A DNA stretch of 10,229 nt from Candidatus Methylomirabilota bacterium (GCA_016209725.1 JACQVO010000120.1:1-10229); one strand, 5' to 3'. Positions 1 through 5,793 are shown, counted from the first letter of the stretch. Numbers and translations are program-made. The notes: generated by a model not told the origin, from the letters alone.

Positions 1-633
1 CTGAAGGAGTTTTCCGACGACATGATCAAGAAGACCGGGATCCGGCTGCTGGGCTTCGCCGACAACGGCGTGCGGCACTTCACCAACAGCAAGCGCCTCA
101 TCCGCACCCCTGTCGACATGAAGGGGCTCAAGATGCGCGTCATGCCCAGCCCGGTGTTCCAGACCCTCGTCAGCGCCCTGGGCGCGAGCCCCTCGGCGAT
201 CCCGTGGGCGGAGCTGCCGACGGCGCTCCAGCAGAAGGTCGTGGACGGCCAGGAAAATGGCGTGACCAACATCCTGGCCGCCAGCCTGTACCAGTATCAG
301 AAGTACATCACGCTGGACGGCCACGTCTGGAGCGTCCACGGCTACGTGATCAACGAGCCCTTCTACCAGGGCCTCACGGCCGCCGAGCGGAAGGCGGTGG
401 AGGAGGGCACGCAGAAGGCGATGGCCATCCACCGCAAGATGACGAGTGATCAGGACAAGAACGCCAAGGAGATCCTGGGGAAACTCGGCATGGAGGTCAC
501 GACGCTCTCGCCCGCCGAGGTCGACCAATTCCGCAAGCTGGCGCAACCGCCGGTGAAGGCGTGGGCGGAGAAGGAGATCGGCAAGCCCTACGTGGACAGC
601 CTCTTCAAGGCCATCGAAGCGACGCGGAGGTGA
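1..633 (+). CDS. dctP: TRAP transporter substrate-binding protein, DctP family (5' truncated by window edge)
   Basis: This is the C-terminal part (about 210 codons) of a periplasmic solute-binding protein of the DctP family, which delivers organic acids such as C4-dicarboxylates or sugar acids to a TRAP permease. The frame is open from base 1, so the N-terminus and signal peptide lie outside the window. Family features are visible: GLKMRV with the Arg that usually contacts the substrate carboxylate (codon at 136-138), ALGASP, then ELPTALQQKVVDGQENG, the hallmark segment of DctP proteins. The C-terminal helices end normally at TGA 631-633. No permease gene follows; the next stretch holds only gene fragments. 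A remnant of a TRAP fused permease lies far away on the other strand (5790-6323) and need not be its partner. The family call is firm; the substrate is unknown. Confidence 0.93.
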   Translation: MKEFSDDMIKKTGIRLLGFADNGVRHFTNSKRLIRTPVDMKGLKMRVMPSPVFQTLVSALGASPSAIPWAELPTALQQKVVDGQENGVTNILAASLYQYQKYITLDGHVWSVHGYVINEPFYQGLTAAERKAVEEGTQKAMAIHRKMTSDQDKNAKEILGKLGMEVTTLSPAEVDQFRKLAQPPVKAWAEKEIGKPYVDSLFKAIEATRR

Positions 634-660
634 CCGGCCAAGACCGCCGGGCGGGCCGGT
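633..660 (+). terminator. Hairpin at the end of the DctP gene, no U tract
   Basis: ACCGGCC (633-639, starting in the stop codon) can pair with GGCCGGT (654-660) over a 14-nt loop. No run of T follows, so this is at best a weak or factor-assisted terminator, or an mRNA 3' end stabiliser. Seen by eye only, and GC-rich DNA forms such stems by chance. Confidence 0.25.
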
Positions 661-712
661 GACCGCACGGATGCGGTAGCCGCCGGCAGGGCCTCCCCCG
701 GTCCGACGTCCC

Positions 713-1078
713 GTGGAAGTCCCGGGCCGGGGGAGTCCCTCTCTTCACCCCGCACAGTGGGAGATCCAAGGGCTCTTCGAGCCGATTGAAGAGATTCGCG
801 TCACCGGGGGGCTCCTGGGCTCGTCCACCTGGCTCCGGATCGCGGCGGACATGTTCGGCGCCCGGATCCACGTCCCGGAAACGCCCGAGGGCTCTGCCCT
901 GGGCGCGGCAGTGATGGCGTGGGTGGCCCTCGGCTGGGCCGCCGATCTCACGGCGGCCAGGCAATTGACCCGGCCGGGTGCCCTCATCGAGCCCGACCCG
1001 CACACGCACGGGCTCTACCGGCAGCAGGTGGAGAAGGCCGACCGGATCCTCCAGGCCGTCAAGGTTGCCCGCGAGTGA
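713..1078 (+). pseudogene. FGGY-family carbohydrate kinase, C-terminal fragment
   Basis: The frame encodes only the last ~100 residues of an FGGY sugar kinase (gluconate kinase or xylulokinase type; the full family is about 500 residues and phosphorylates sugars or sugar acids). From about codon 24 it shows EEIRVTGG, the conserved Gly motif of the C-terminal nucleotide-binding lobe, then a W-containing helix (STWLRIAADMFG) and PEGSALGAAVMA, all standard for this end of the family. The N-terminal lobe with the sugar site and catalytic Asp is absent, and the preceding ~80 bases do not extend the homology. The GTG at 713 is simply the first start codon in frame; no Shine-Dalgarno sequence is evident. 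The stop overlaps a GTG opening the next fragment (GTGA, 1075-1078). A functional kinase is not possible from this piece. Confidence 0.75.
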
Positions 1079-1341
1079 CCACGCCCATCCAGGCGGGAAA
1101 GGTGGCGGGCTACGCCACGGACGGATTCGAGGCCGAGCCTCCGCTGGGCAATCCACTTCTGACACTTCCCAATGTCGTGGCCACACCGCACATTGGCCCC
1201 TACACCGGGGAATCGCTGCGGCTCATGGGGGATCGGTGCGCCGACGCCGTCCTCAAGATCCTCCAGGGCGGGCGTCCGGAGTTCGTGGTGAATCCCGAAG
1301 TGTATCAGCCGAGAGGTACGAACCCCCGCGTGAAAGCTTGA
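1075..1341 (+). pseudogene. D-2-hydroxyacid dehydrogenase, C-terminal fragment
   Basis: About 88 codons match the extreme C-terminus of the NAD-dependent D-isomer 2-hydroxyacid dehydrogenase family (phosphoglycerate, glyoxylate or hydroxypyruvate reductase types, normally 310-530 residues). Recognisable elements are a GYATDGFEAEPP segment (the usual GAALDVFExEPP), then LLTLPNVVATPHIGPYT with the catalytic His in TPHIG, and a terminal VNPEVY. The Rossmann NAD-binding GxGxxG motif and the catalytic Arg and Glu lie upstream in intact enzymes and are missing here. The frame is open to 919, but the upstream part is the shadow of the kinase fragment. GTG 1075 overlaps the kinase stop, which may be chance. 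It sits with other broken sugar-acid catabolic genes, so I read it as debris. Confidence 0.75.
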
Positions 1342-1423
1342 CCCGCGACCCTCGCCCGGGGGCCGGCCTCGAGCTTCGTCACATGCCTCTCGACTCTCTC
1401 CGCCCGACCACGATGGGTGCGGC

Positions 1424-1735
1424 ATGCCTCTTCTCTGGTCCTGCCGCAAGATCGCGAGGAACGGCTTCAACTTCTCCTGGCCCGGCGCGCCAGCGAGCAT
1501 CGCGCCCACACTCGGCGCCGTTGCCAAAGCCGCCGAAGATGCGGGCATCACTGACCTGTCCGTCATGGACCATTACTTCCAAACTGAAATGCGGCAATAT
1601 GCCGCACACGGTATTGACGCCGTTATCCTCATGCCGGGGGCCGACGACCCGGTCGCCGAGGTTCGCGGCCTTGCACCTGTGGTCAAAGGGCTCCGCATTC
1701 ACCCCTTTTCTGTCGAGGCCCGTATACCCCAGTGA
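1424..1735 (+). pseudogene. LLM-class (F420/FMN-dependent) oxidoreductase with a large internal deletion
   Basis: Residues 1 to about 50 look like the N-terminal strand and first helix of a luciferase-like monooxygenase-fold oxidoreductase: GFNFSWPG, then LGAVAKAAEDAG and LSVMDHYFQ, typical of the TIGR03560/F420 branch. Directly after QTEM the sequence continues with RQYAAHGIDAVILMPG and DDPVAEVRGLAPVVKG, which is what such proteins carry in their last ~50 residues. The central TIM-barrel body of roughly 180 residues is absent, although the reading frame is kept through the junction near 1575-1590. The protein would be 103 residues against about 280 for the family and could not form the barrel or bind flavin. 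No good ribosome binding site precedes the ATG. This is a family assignment from recognised motifs, not an alignment. Confidence 0.7.
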
Positions 1736-1778
1736 TGAACGCGACACGGGCCATACAGACTCATGCGCCCCGCTCCGG

Positions 1779-1808
1779 TTGCCGGGCGGTCGGAAGGCGG
1801 TCTATACT
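1779..1808 (+). promoter_or_regulatory. Candidate sigma70-type promoter for the sigma factor gene
   Basis: TATACT at 1803-1808 matches five of six bases of the -10 consensus and is preceded, with an 18-base spacer, by TTGCCG (1779-1784), which matches four of six of the -35. Transcription would begin near 1815, just ahead of GAGG (1831-1834) and the GTG at 1841. It is a rare T/A-rich spot in GC-rich surroundings. Pattern match only. Confidence 0.4.
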
Positions 1809-1840
1809 CCGGCCTGCTTCAGCCCACCGCGAGGCCGCCC

Positions 1841-2392
1841 GTGCCCCAGAGCCAAGAGAGCGATGAAGCCTTGTTCCGGCAGGTCCAGGCCGGCGGGCGG
1901 ACGCCTTTGCCGTCCTGGTGGAGCGGTACCAGCGACGCGCCTTCGCCGTGGCGCTGCGCATGCTGGGCAGGCGTCAGGACGCGGAGGACGTCGTCCAGCA
2001 GGCGTTCCTCAGGCTCTACGAGGCGCGGGCGCAGTATCATCCCAGGTGGCGTCTGTCCACCTGGTTCTACCGCATCCTGGCCAACGCCTGCGTGGACGAA
2101 CTGCGCCGGCGGCCCCCCCCAGGTCCCCCTGGATGATTGGGACGATGCGGCCGACGACTCGCCCCGCCGGAGTGTGGAGACCGCCGAACGAGACCGCCTC
2201 CTCCAGGGGGCGTTGAGCACAGTCCCGGTGGAGGCGCGGATCGTCCTCACCCTGTACTATGGGGATGGCCTGAGCTACCAAGAGATCGGGACGATCCGGG
2301 GGATTTCCGTGAACACGGTCAAGACGCACCTGCGGCGCGGGCGGCTGGCCCTGCGGAAGGCGTTGCGGGCGGTGGGGGTGGAGAGATCGTGA
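1841..2392 (+). pseudogene. ECF-like RNA polymerase sigma factor, two compensating frameshifts
   Basis: An ECF (sigma-70 family) factor of about 180 residues is spread over two frames. Frame 2 carries the N-terminus from GTG 1841 (SD GAGG 1831-1834): ESDEALFRQVQAGGR. Near 1898-1900 homology moves to frame 1 (FAVLVERYQRRAFAVALRML, AEDVVQQAFLRLYEA, STWFYRILANACVDELRRR), which is sigma region 2 with the core-binding and -10-binding helices. At the C8 run 2113-2120 it returns to frame 2 (VPLDDWDD, then VLTLYYGDGLSYQEIG, VNTVKTHLRRGR), which is region 4 with the -35-binding HTH. One lost G near 1899 and one extra C in the C8 run explain everything. Frame 2 stays open across the scrambled middle, so a naive call gives a plausible-length but wrong protein. 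Sequencing error, true decay or recoding cannot be separated here. The TGA at 2390-2392 overlaps the next start (GTGA). Confidence 0.82.
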
Positions 2393-3153
2393 GCACACGG
2401 CGGACGGACGAAAAGCGAATTCAGCGGGGGCATCCGCGGGGCGAGGACTGGCTTCGGGCCATGTTTGTACCGGCGGCCGCACCCTCCGATCTAGCGAGGA
2501 GAATCATGGAACAGCTTGATCTTCGGCTCGAGGCGGAGAGGCCCGCCCTCTCCCCGGTGCGTCTGGACCTGGCGGCCTCCCCTGCCGGCATCACGCGGAT
2601 ATCACTGCGGCGCGGCGGCAGCGGGACAACTCCCGCCCGGGAGGCCGGGCGAATCAGCAGGCTTCTTGATCAGGCGCGGAAGGAACTGGCGGAATACCTC
2701 GCCGGCGAGCGGACCTTCTTCACGGTCCCTGTGGATCTCTCCCGGCTCCCGGACTTCGAGCGGACGGCGCTGGAAGTGGCGGCGCAGATCCCCTACGGCG
2801 AGGTCCGCAGCTACAAGTGGATCGCCGAGCGGCTGGGCAAGCCCGACGCGGCCCGCGCCGTGGGCAACGCCATGGCGGGAAACCCCGTTCCCCTGATTGT
2901 CCCCTGCCACCGAGTGGTGAAGACGGATGGCGGGCTGGGGGGCTATTCCTTCGGCCTGGCGAGAAAGGAGAGCCTCCTGAATCTGGAGCGGTCCGTGACG
3001 CCCTACGTCGGGTGCGCCTCCACCAGAATCTTGTGCCGCCGCGGCTGCGCCCACGAGCGGCGGATCCATGCCGAAGCCCGGATCCACTTCGCTTCCAGCA
3101 CGGACGCCCAGTCGAGCGGCTACCGCCCATGCAGCGTCTGCCACCCCGCCTGA
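2389..3153 (+). CDS. Methylated-DNA--protein-cysteine methyltransferase with C-terminal Ada-type zinc module
   Basis: A 254-residue suicide DNA repair protein that moves the methyl group from O6-methylguanine to its own cysteine. Residues ~57-110 look like the N-terminal half of an Ogt/MGMT protein and ~115-200 are the catalytic domain: EVAAQIPYGEVRSYKWIAER (recognition HTH), AARAVGNA with the Arg finger, and NPVPLIVPCHRVV with acceptor Cys173. Residues ~205-254 match the metal-binding domain normally found at the N-terminus of Ada: C216-x3-C220 and RPC248-x2-C251, the same spacing as the four zinc cysteines of Ada. Residues 1-50 (a Trp at 21, then PSDLARRIMEQL) belong to neither domain and resemble the linker of some anti-sigma factors; that is inference. 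GTG 2389 overlaps the sigma factor stop, so the two are likely co-translated. No AraC-type domain is present. Confidence 0.9.
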   Translation: MSTRRTDEKRIQRGHPRGEDWLRAMFVPAAAPSDLARRIMEQLDLRLEAERPALSPVRLDLAASPAGITRISLRRGGSGTTPAREAGRISRLLDQARKELAEYLAGERTFFTVPVDLSRLPDFERTALEVAAQIPYGEVRSYKWIAERLGKPDAARAVGNAMAGNPVPLIVPCHRVVKTDGGLGGYSFGLARKESLLNLERSVTPYVGCASTRILCRRGCAHERRIHAEARIHFASSTDAQSSGYRPCSVCHPA

Positions 3154-3226
3154 AAGCGCCAGCGGTCCGCCGCCTTATTCTTCCCCTGCGCAAGGCCGGG
3201 CTGAAGTAATGAGCAGGGGATTCTCC

Positions 3227-3255
3227 TTGACGGTTCGCTGGAGTTCTCGGACAAT
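3227..3255 (+). promoter_or_regulatory. Candidate promoter of the DUF433/DUF5615 operon
   Basis: TTGACG (3227-3232, five of six of the -35 consensus) and GACAAT (3250-3255, four of six of the -10) are separated by the ideal 17 bases. The start site would be near 3262, giving a leader of about 80 bases before the ATG at 3344. It lies in the 190-bp gap after the methyltransferase gene, so the pair probably has its own transcript. Confidence 0.45.
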
Positions 3256-3256
3256 C

Positions 3257-3302
3257 GAGCCATGATTTTGCCAAGAACCGTCGTGGCTGACAAGAATGGC
3301 TC
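3257..3302. promoter_or_regulatory. Inverted repeat overlapping the expected start site, possible operator
   Basis: GAGCCAT (3257-3263) and ATGGCTC (3296-3302) form a perfect 7-bp inverted repeat with a 32-base spacer, starting just downstream of the candidate -10. Autoregulation by the antitoxin or the complex is usual for toxin-antitoxin operons, so an operator is expected here, but no binding site is known to me for this family. Confidence 0.25.
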
Positions 3303-3343
3303 ATCGGTGGGTATGAAGGCCTGTGTTCGTTGAGGGAGAAGAC

Positions 3344-3616
3344 ATGACCATCGAAGTGAAGCGCCCGTACATCACGCAGATAGAAGGGGTTGCCGGCGGG
3401 AAGCCCATCATCACCGGGACCCGGACCCCTGTGCGGAGTATCGTGGCTTACCATCAGATGGGCAATGCACCCGAGGAAATTCAGGCCAAACTTCCCTATC
3501 TCACCTTGGCCCAAATCCACGACGCCCTGTCTTTTTACTACGACCATCGGGAGGAGATTGACGCCGACCTGGATGCAAACCGGGAAGAGTATGTTCGCCA
3601 GGCTACCGGTCTATGA
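3344..3616 (+). CDS. DUF433 antitoxin
   Basis: A 90-residue protein of the DUF433 family, small winged-helix/HTH-like proteins that are usually the antitoxin partner of DUF5615 PIN-like toxins. The family signature GGKPIITGTRTPVRSIV occupies residues ~18-34, followed by a predicted helix-turn-helix (APEEIQAKLPYLTLAQIHDAL, ~42-62) that probably recognises DNA, and an acidic C-terminal tail rich in D and E (HREEIDADLDANREEY) likely to contact the toxin. ATG 3344 is preferred over the upstream GTG 3323 because GAGGGAG (3332-3338) sits five bases ahead of it. Its stop overlaps the toxin start as ATGA (3613-3616), a standard arrangement that couples toxin synthesis to antitoxin translation. Base composition is less GC-rich than the neighbours, in keeping with a mobile gene pair. 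Confidence 0.9.
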   Translation: MTIEVKRPYITQIEGVAGGKPIITGTRTPVRSIVAYHQMGNAPEEIQAKLPYLTLAQIHDALSFYYDHREEIDADLDANREEYVRQATGL

Positions 3617-3963
3617 GGGTTCGCCTCTATTTGGACGAAGACGTGGACATCGCGCTGGCTGCGGCACTGCGCCAGCGAGGAATTGATGTTCTCACCACGC
3701 TGGAAGCAGGGAACTCCCAACAGAAGGACGATGGGCAACTCGCTTTTGCGACACGATCAGGGCGCGCCCTCTTCACGCACAACCGCAGCGACTTCGCCCG
3801 CCTGCACACAGCCCTGATGGAGAGCGGAGACTCTCACGCAGGCATCATCCTTTCCGATCAGCTTCCTCTCCGCATTCTCCTGCGGCGTCTATCCAGACTT
3901 TGTTTCTCTCTAACTCAGGAAGAGATGGGCAACCGCCTTGAATTCCTGGGCTCCTGGCGCTGA
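3613..3963 (+). CDS. DUF5615 PIN-like toxin
   Basis: A 116-residue protein matching the DUF5615 family, PIN-like presumed ribonucleases encoded next to DUF433 antitoxins. The N-terminal strand RLYLDEDVD places acidic residues D8, E9 and D10 where PIN-like nucleases bind metal. Further on come RQRGIDVLTTLEAG, an acidic D39-D40 in the KDDGQLAFATRSGRALFTHNRSDF block, and N57 with D60-F61, the rest of the expected catalytic constellation. The segment SHAGIILSDQ near residues 73-84 is the usual final strand. The gene overlaps the antitoxin by four bases and has no ribosome binding site of its own, so it depends on coupling. Nothing looks truncated. Toxicity and RNA cleavage are inferred from the family; I know of no defined target. 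Confidence 0.88.
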   Translation: MRVRLYLDEDVDIALAAALRQRGIDVLTTLEAGNSQQKDDGQLAFATRSGRALFTHNRSDFARLHTALMESGDSHAGIILSDQLPLRILLRRLSRLCFSLTQEEMGNRLEFLGSWR

Positions 3964-4142
3964 ATTCGTGGTGCGAGGTGTAATCCGAGCCCCTCTTTAC
4001 TCTCGGCTCTCGTCTCCAGGCTCTCCGTCTCCCGCCTCTCGGCGCTTGGCGTTCCAGTCTCGGCTCTCGTCTCTCGGCACCCAGCTCTCGCCTCTCAGCC
4101 CACCCCCTCCCGCCTTCCGCCTCACGCCTCCCGCTTCACCCC
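3964..4142. repeat. Pyrimidine-rich low-complexity stretch between convergent genes
   Basis: From about 4002 to 4142 the plus strand is almost purely C, T and G in degenerate copies of a CTCTCG / CTCTCGTCTC / CGCCTCTC unit. An exact 16-base repeat, TCTCGGCTCTCGTCTC, occurs at 4001-4016 and again at 4058-4073, and looser copies (CAGCTCTCGCCTCTCAG, CGCCTTCCGCCTCACGCC) fill the rest. It separates the toxin gene from the convergently transcribed DinB-like gene and runs right up to the latter's stop codon. It has no coding potential I can support and does not form an obvious terminator. Such imperfect arrays may arise by slippage; function unknown. Confidence 0.65.
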
Positions 4143-4628
4143 TCACGCTCCTGCGTAAAGCGTCATGGTGTTCACCGGCTGGCCCAGCAGCTTCAGGTAG
4201 AAGAACAACTGGTACTTGTGGTTCACCCAGTGCTCGGCCATCCCCAGGCACGTGCGCCACATCGGCATGGCCGGCCCCCAGGGCACATTGACCATCCGGG
4301 CCTGGAAATCCCCCGGGCTCACACCCGTCAACGCCGCCTTGGCCTCGTCCCACCCGCGTGAGAGCTCGCGCCCCGCGATCTCCGGCGTCTTGGTGTTCTT
4401 CAGGTCCTCCAGGATGAACTTCTGGAAGGCATCGCTCGGCGGGAACGCATTGTTGGCCGCCATCACGAGTCCTCCCGGGCAGGTGGATACGTGATGCAGG
4501 AGCTGGCCGAGGCTCATGGCGTCCTGGGCCGGCTTCCAGTCCAGCTTGCCTGCCGGGGCCAGGAAGATCAGCTTGGCCGTCGGGCGGTGAATTGATTCCG
4601 CATACTCGACGAATTCCTTCGGGGTCAT
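4143..4628 (-). CDS. DinB-like (DfsB superfamily) four-helix-bundle protein
   Basis: A 161-residue protein with the layout of the DinB/YfiT superfamily of metal-dependent four-helix bundles, which includes thiol-dependent transferases and many uncharacterised stress proteins. The expected metal-binding histidines are present: H45 or H46 in SLGQLLHHVST, and H133 and H137 in MAEHWVNHKYQLFFYLKLLG, the typical H(x3)H of the last helix. The ATG at 4628 is chosen because AAAGGAG lies about nine bases upstream on the minus strand; the frame is open much further upstream, but there it is a shadow of mutY. The gene starts 20 bases after the mutY stop, so it is probably the last gene of that transcript. 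The thiol cofactor and substrate cannot be told from sequence. Confidence 0.85.
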   Translation of the reverse strand: MTPKEFVEYAESIHRPTAKLIFLAPAGKLDWKPAQDAMSLGQLLHHVSTCPGGLVMAANNAFPPSDAFQKFILEDLKNTKTPEIAGRELSRGWDEAKAALTGVSPGDFQARMVNVPWGPAMPMWRTCLGMAEHWVNHKYQLFFYLKLLGQPVNTMTLYAGA

Positions 4629-4648
4629 GGCCTTTCTCCTTTCTGATG

Positions 4649-5347
4649 TCAGCCGGGGAGCGTGGTCGCGGCCCTGGCGTAGTACGCGCAGCGCAGCCGC
4701 ATGGGGCATCTCTCGCAGTGTGGATTCCGGGCGGTGCACACCGTCGCGCCGAAATCCATGAGCGCCTGATTCATGGTCCAGGCGTCGCCGGCGGGGATCA
4801 CCGCCTCGGCCAGGGCCCAGAGCTGCCGCTCTTCCTTCGCCGGGCTGGTCGCGCGCCGTCGAACAAAGAACCGGCTCAGGACCCGACGCACATTCGTGTC
4901 CAGAATCGGCGCCGGCTCGCCGTAGGCGAAGCTGACCACCGCCCCGGCCGTGTACCGGCCCACGCCCGGCAGGGCCAGCACGTCTTCGAGACGGCGGGGG
5001 AACCGCCCCTGGTATTGTCGGATGATGGTCCGAGCCGCGGCGTGGAGATTCCGTGCCCGCGCGTAATATCCCAGACCATCCCAGGATTCGCGCACCCGCC
5101 CCGGTTTCGCCGCGGCGAGATCCTGGACCGTCGGGTACTCTTCCAGGAATCGGCCGTAGTATTCGCGCACCCGCTCGACCTGGGTCTGTTGGAGCATCAC
5201 CTCGGAGACCAGGATTTCGTAGGGGTCCCGGGTTCGCCGCCAGGGGAGGTCCCGGCCGTTCCGCCGGAACCACCTCAGCAGCCGCGTCTGGAACGCCCTG
5301 AGCTTGGCCTCATCCAACCGCGGCCGATATCGTCGGGCGTTACCCAT
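4649..5347 (-). CDS. mutY: A/G-specific adenine DNA glycosylase, short form
   Basis: MutY removes adenine mispaired with 8-oxoguanine. The 232-residue protein has the complete catalytic half: EVMLQQTQ with catalytic Glu49, GLGYYARARNLH, the helix-hairpin-helix LPGVGRYTAGAV (126-137), LDTNVRRVLSR with catalytic Asp150, and the iron-sulfur cluster motif C204-x6-C211-x2-C214-x5-C220. These residues are all offset by 12 from their E. coli counterparts (E37, D138, C192-C208), a good internal check. It ends 12 residues after the last cysteine, so the C-terminal NUDIX-like 8-oxoG recognition domain, normally another ~110-130 residues, is missing. A stand-alone NUDIX gene lies 50 bases upstream on the same strand. 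The ATG at 5347 is preceded by a purine-rich GAGAGAAG. Whether it keeps opposite-base specificity without the C-terminal domain is open. Confidence 0.95.
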   Translation of the reverse strand: MGNARRYRPRLDEAKLRAFQTRLLRWFRRNGRDLPWRRTRDPYEILVSEVMLQQTQVERVREYYGRFLEEYPTVQDLAAAKPGRVRESWDGLGYYARARNLHAAARTIIRQYQGRFPRRLEDVLALPGVGRYTAGAVVSFAYGEPAPILDTNVRRVLSRFFVRRRATSPAKEERQLWALAEAVIPAGDAWTMNQALMDFGATVCTARNPHCERCPMRLRCAYYARAATTLPG

Positions 5348-5397
5348 CTTCTCTCGTCAAAATATGAATCTCACGAATATTCTTGCCGTCATAGCGG
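5348..5397 (-). promoter_or_regulatory. AT-rich spacer with imperfect palindrome ahead of mutY
   Basis: The 50 bases between the NUDIX gene and mutY are unusually AT-rich. They contain GAATATTCGTGAGATTC read on the minus strand, an imperfect palindrome, and a GAGAGAAG that serves as mutY ribosome binding site. It could be an internal promoter or operator for mutY, but I see no clear -35/-10 pair. Confidence 0.25.
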
Positions 5398-5793
5398 TTA
5401 GACATTCCCCTCGCCCCGCGCCATTCGGTCCACCAGCTCCCGGTCCGCCTCCAGGAAATCATAGCCGGGCAGCTCGTCCCGCCTCGCCCACTCGATCCGC
5501 TCGAAGGCCAGATTGGACGGCGTCCCGCTGAAACGACGCACCCGAAAGAAGAGCAGCCGGACGGCGAAGCCGTTGGGATACCGGTGCTCGGTCCGGTGGA
5601 TCTCCGGACCCACTTCGGCCTCGATGGCCAGTTCCTCCCGCAATTCGCGCCGCAGGCAGCCCTCGGGGGTCTCCCCGTCTTCCACCTTGCCGCCCGGGAA
5701 CTCCCATTTCAAAGAGAACCGACTCCCTACGCGCCGCTGGCAGATCAGCACCCGATCTCCGTCGGTGAGGATCCCCGCCGTCACCGTGATCAT
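5398..5793 (-). CDS. MutT-like NUDIX hydrolase (8-oxo-dGTP diphosphatase type)
   Basis: A 131-residue NUDIX pyrophosphatase. The NUDIX box is complete apart from one substitution: GKVEDGE, seven residues, then RELREELAI, where the usual Gly near the end is Ala. The N-terminal strand ITVTAGILTDGDRVLICQRR and the following LKWEFPGGK are typical of MutT-type enzymes that hydrolyse 8-oxo-dGTP to the monophosphate, and length and layout fit MutT. Substrate choice within NUDIX proteins is hard to predict, so the specificity is inferred from these motifs and from mutY immediately downstream. The ATG at 5793 overlaps the stop of the TRAP permease remnant (ATGA), suggesting translation coupled to it; a longer open frame upstream is a shadow of that remnant. 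Fifty AT-rich bases separate it from mutY. Confidence 0.92.
   Translation of the reverse strand: MITVTAGILTDGDRVLICQRRVGSRFSLKWEFPGGKVEDGETPEGCLRRELREELAIEAEVGPEIHRTEHRYPNGFAVRLLFFRVRRFSGTPSNLAFERIEWARRDELPGYDFLEADRELVDRMARGEGNV

Noticed and set aside
1075..1078. GTGA overlap as proof of a functional kinase/dehydrogenase operon
   Set aside because: Both genes are fragments lacking their catalytic N-terminal parts, so the overlap is probably incidental.
978..2216. Long plus-strand open frame of 412 codons
   Set aside because: The translation is Arg/Pro/Ser/Gly-rich with no domain, and it crosses the kinase, dehydrogenase, oxidoreductase and sigma-factor homologies that lie in other frames.
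1841..2392. Single intact 183-codon sigma factor in frame 2
   Set aside because: Region 2 motifs are absent from that frame between 1900 and 2120 and are present in frame 1.
4001..4142. CRISPR-like array
   Set aside because: Units are degenerate, very short and contiguous, without unique spacers of constant length and without cas genes.
4629..5273. Upstream extension of the DinB-like protein
   Set aside because: It overlaps mutY in another frame; ATG 4628 has a good ribosome binding site and starts the fold.
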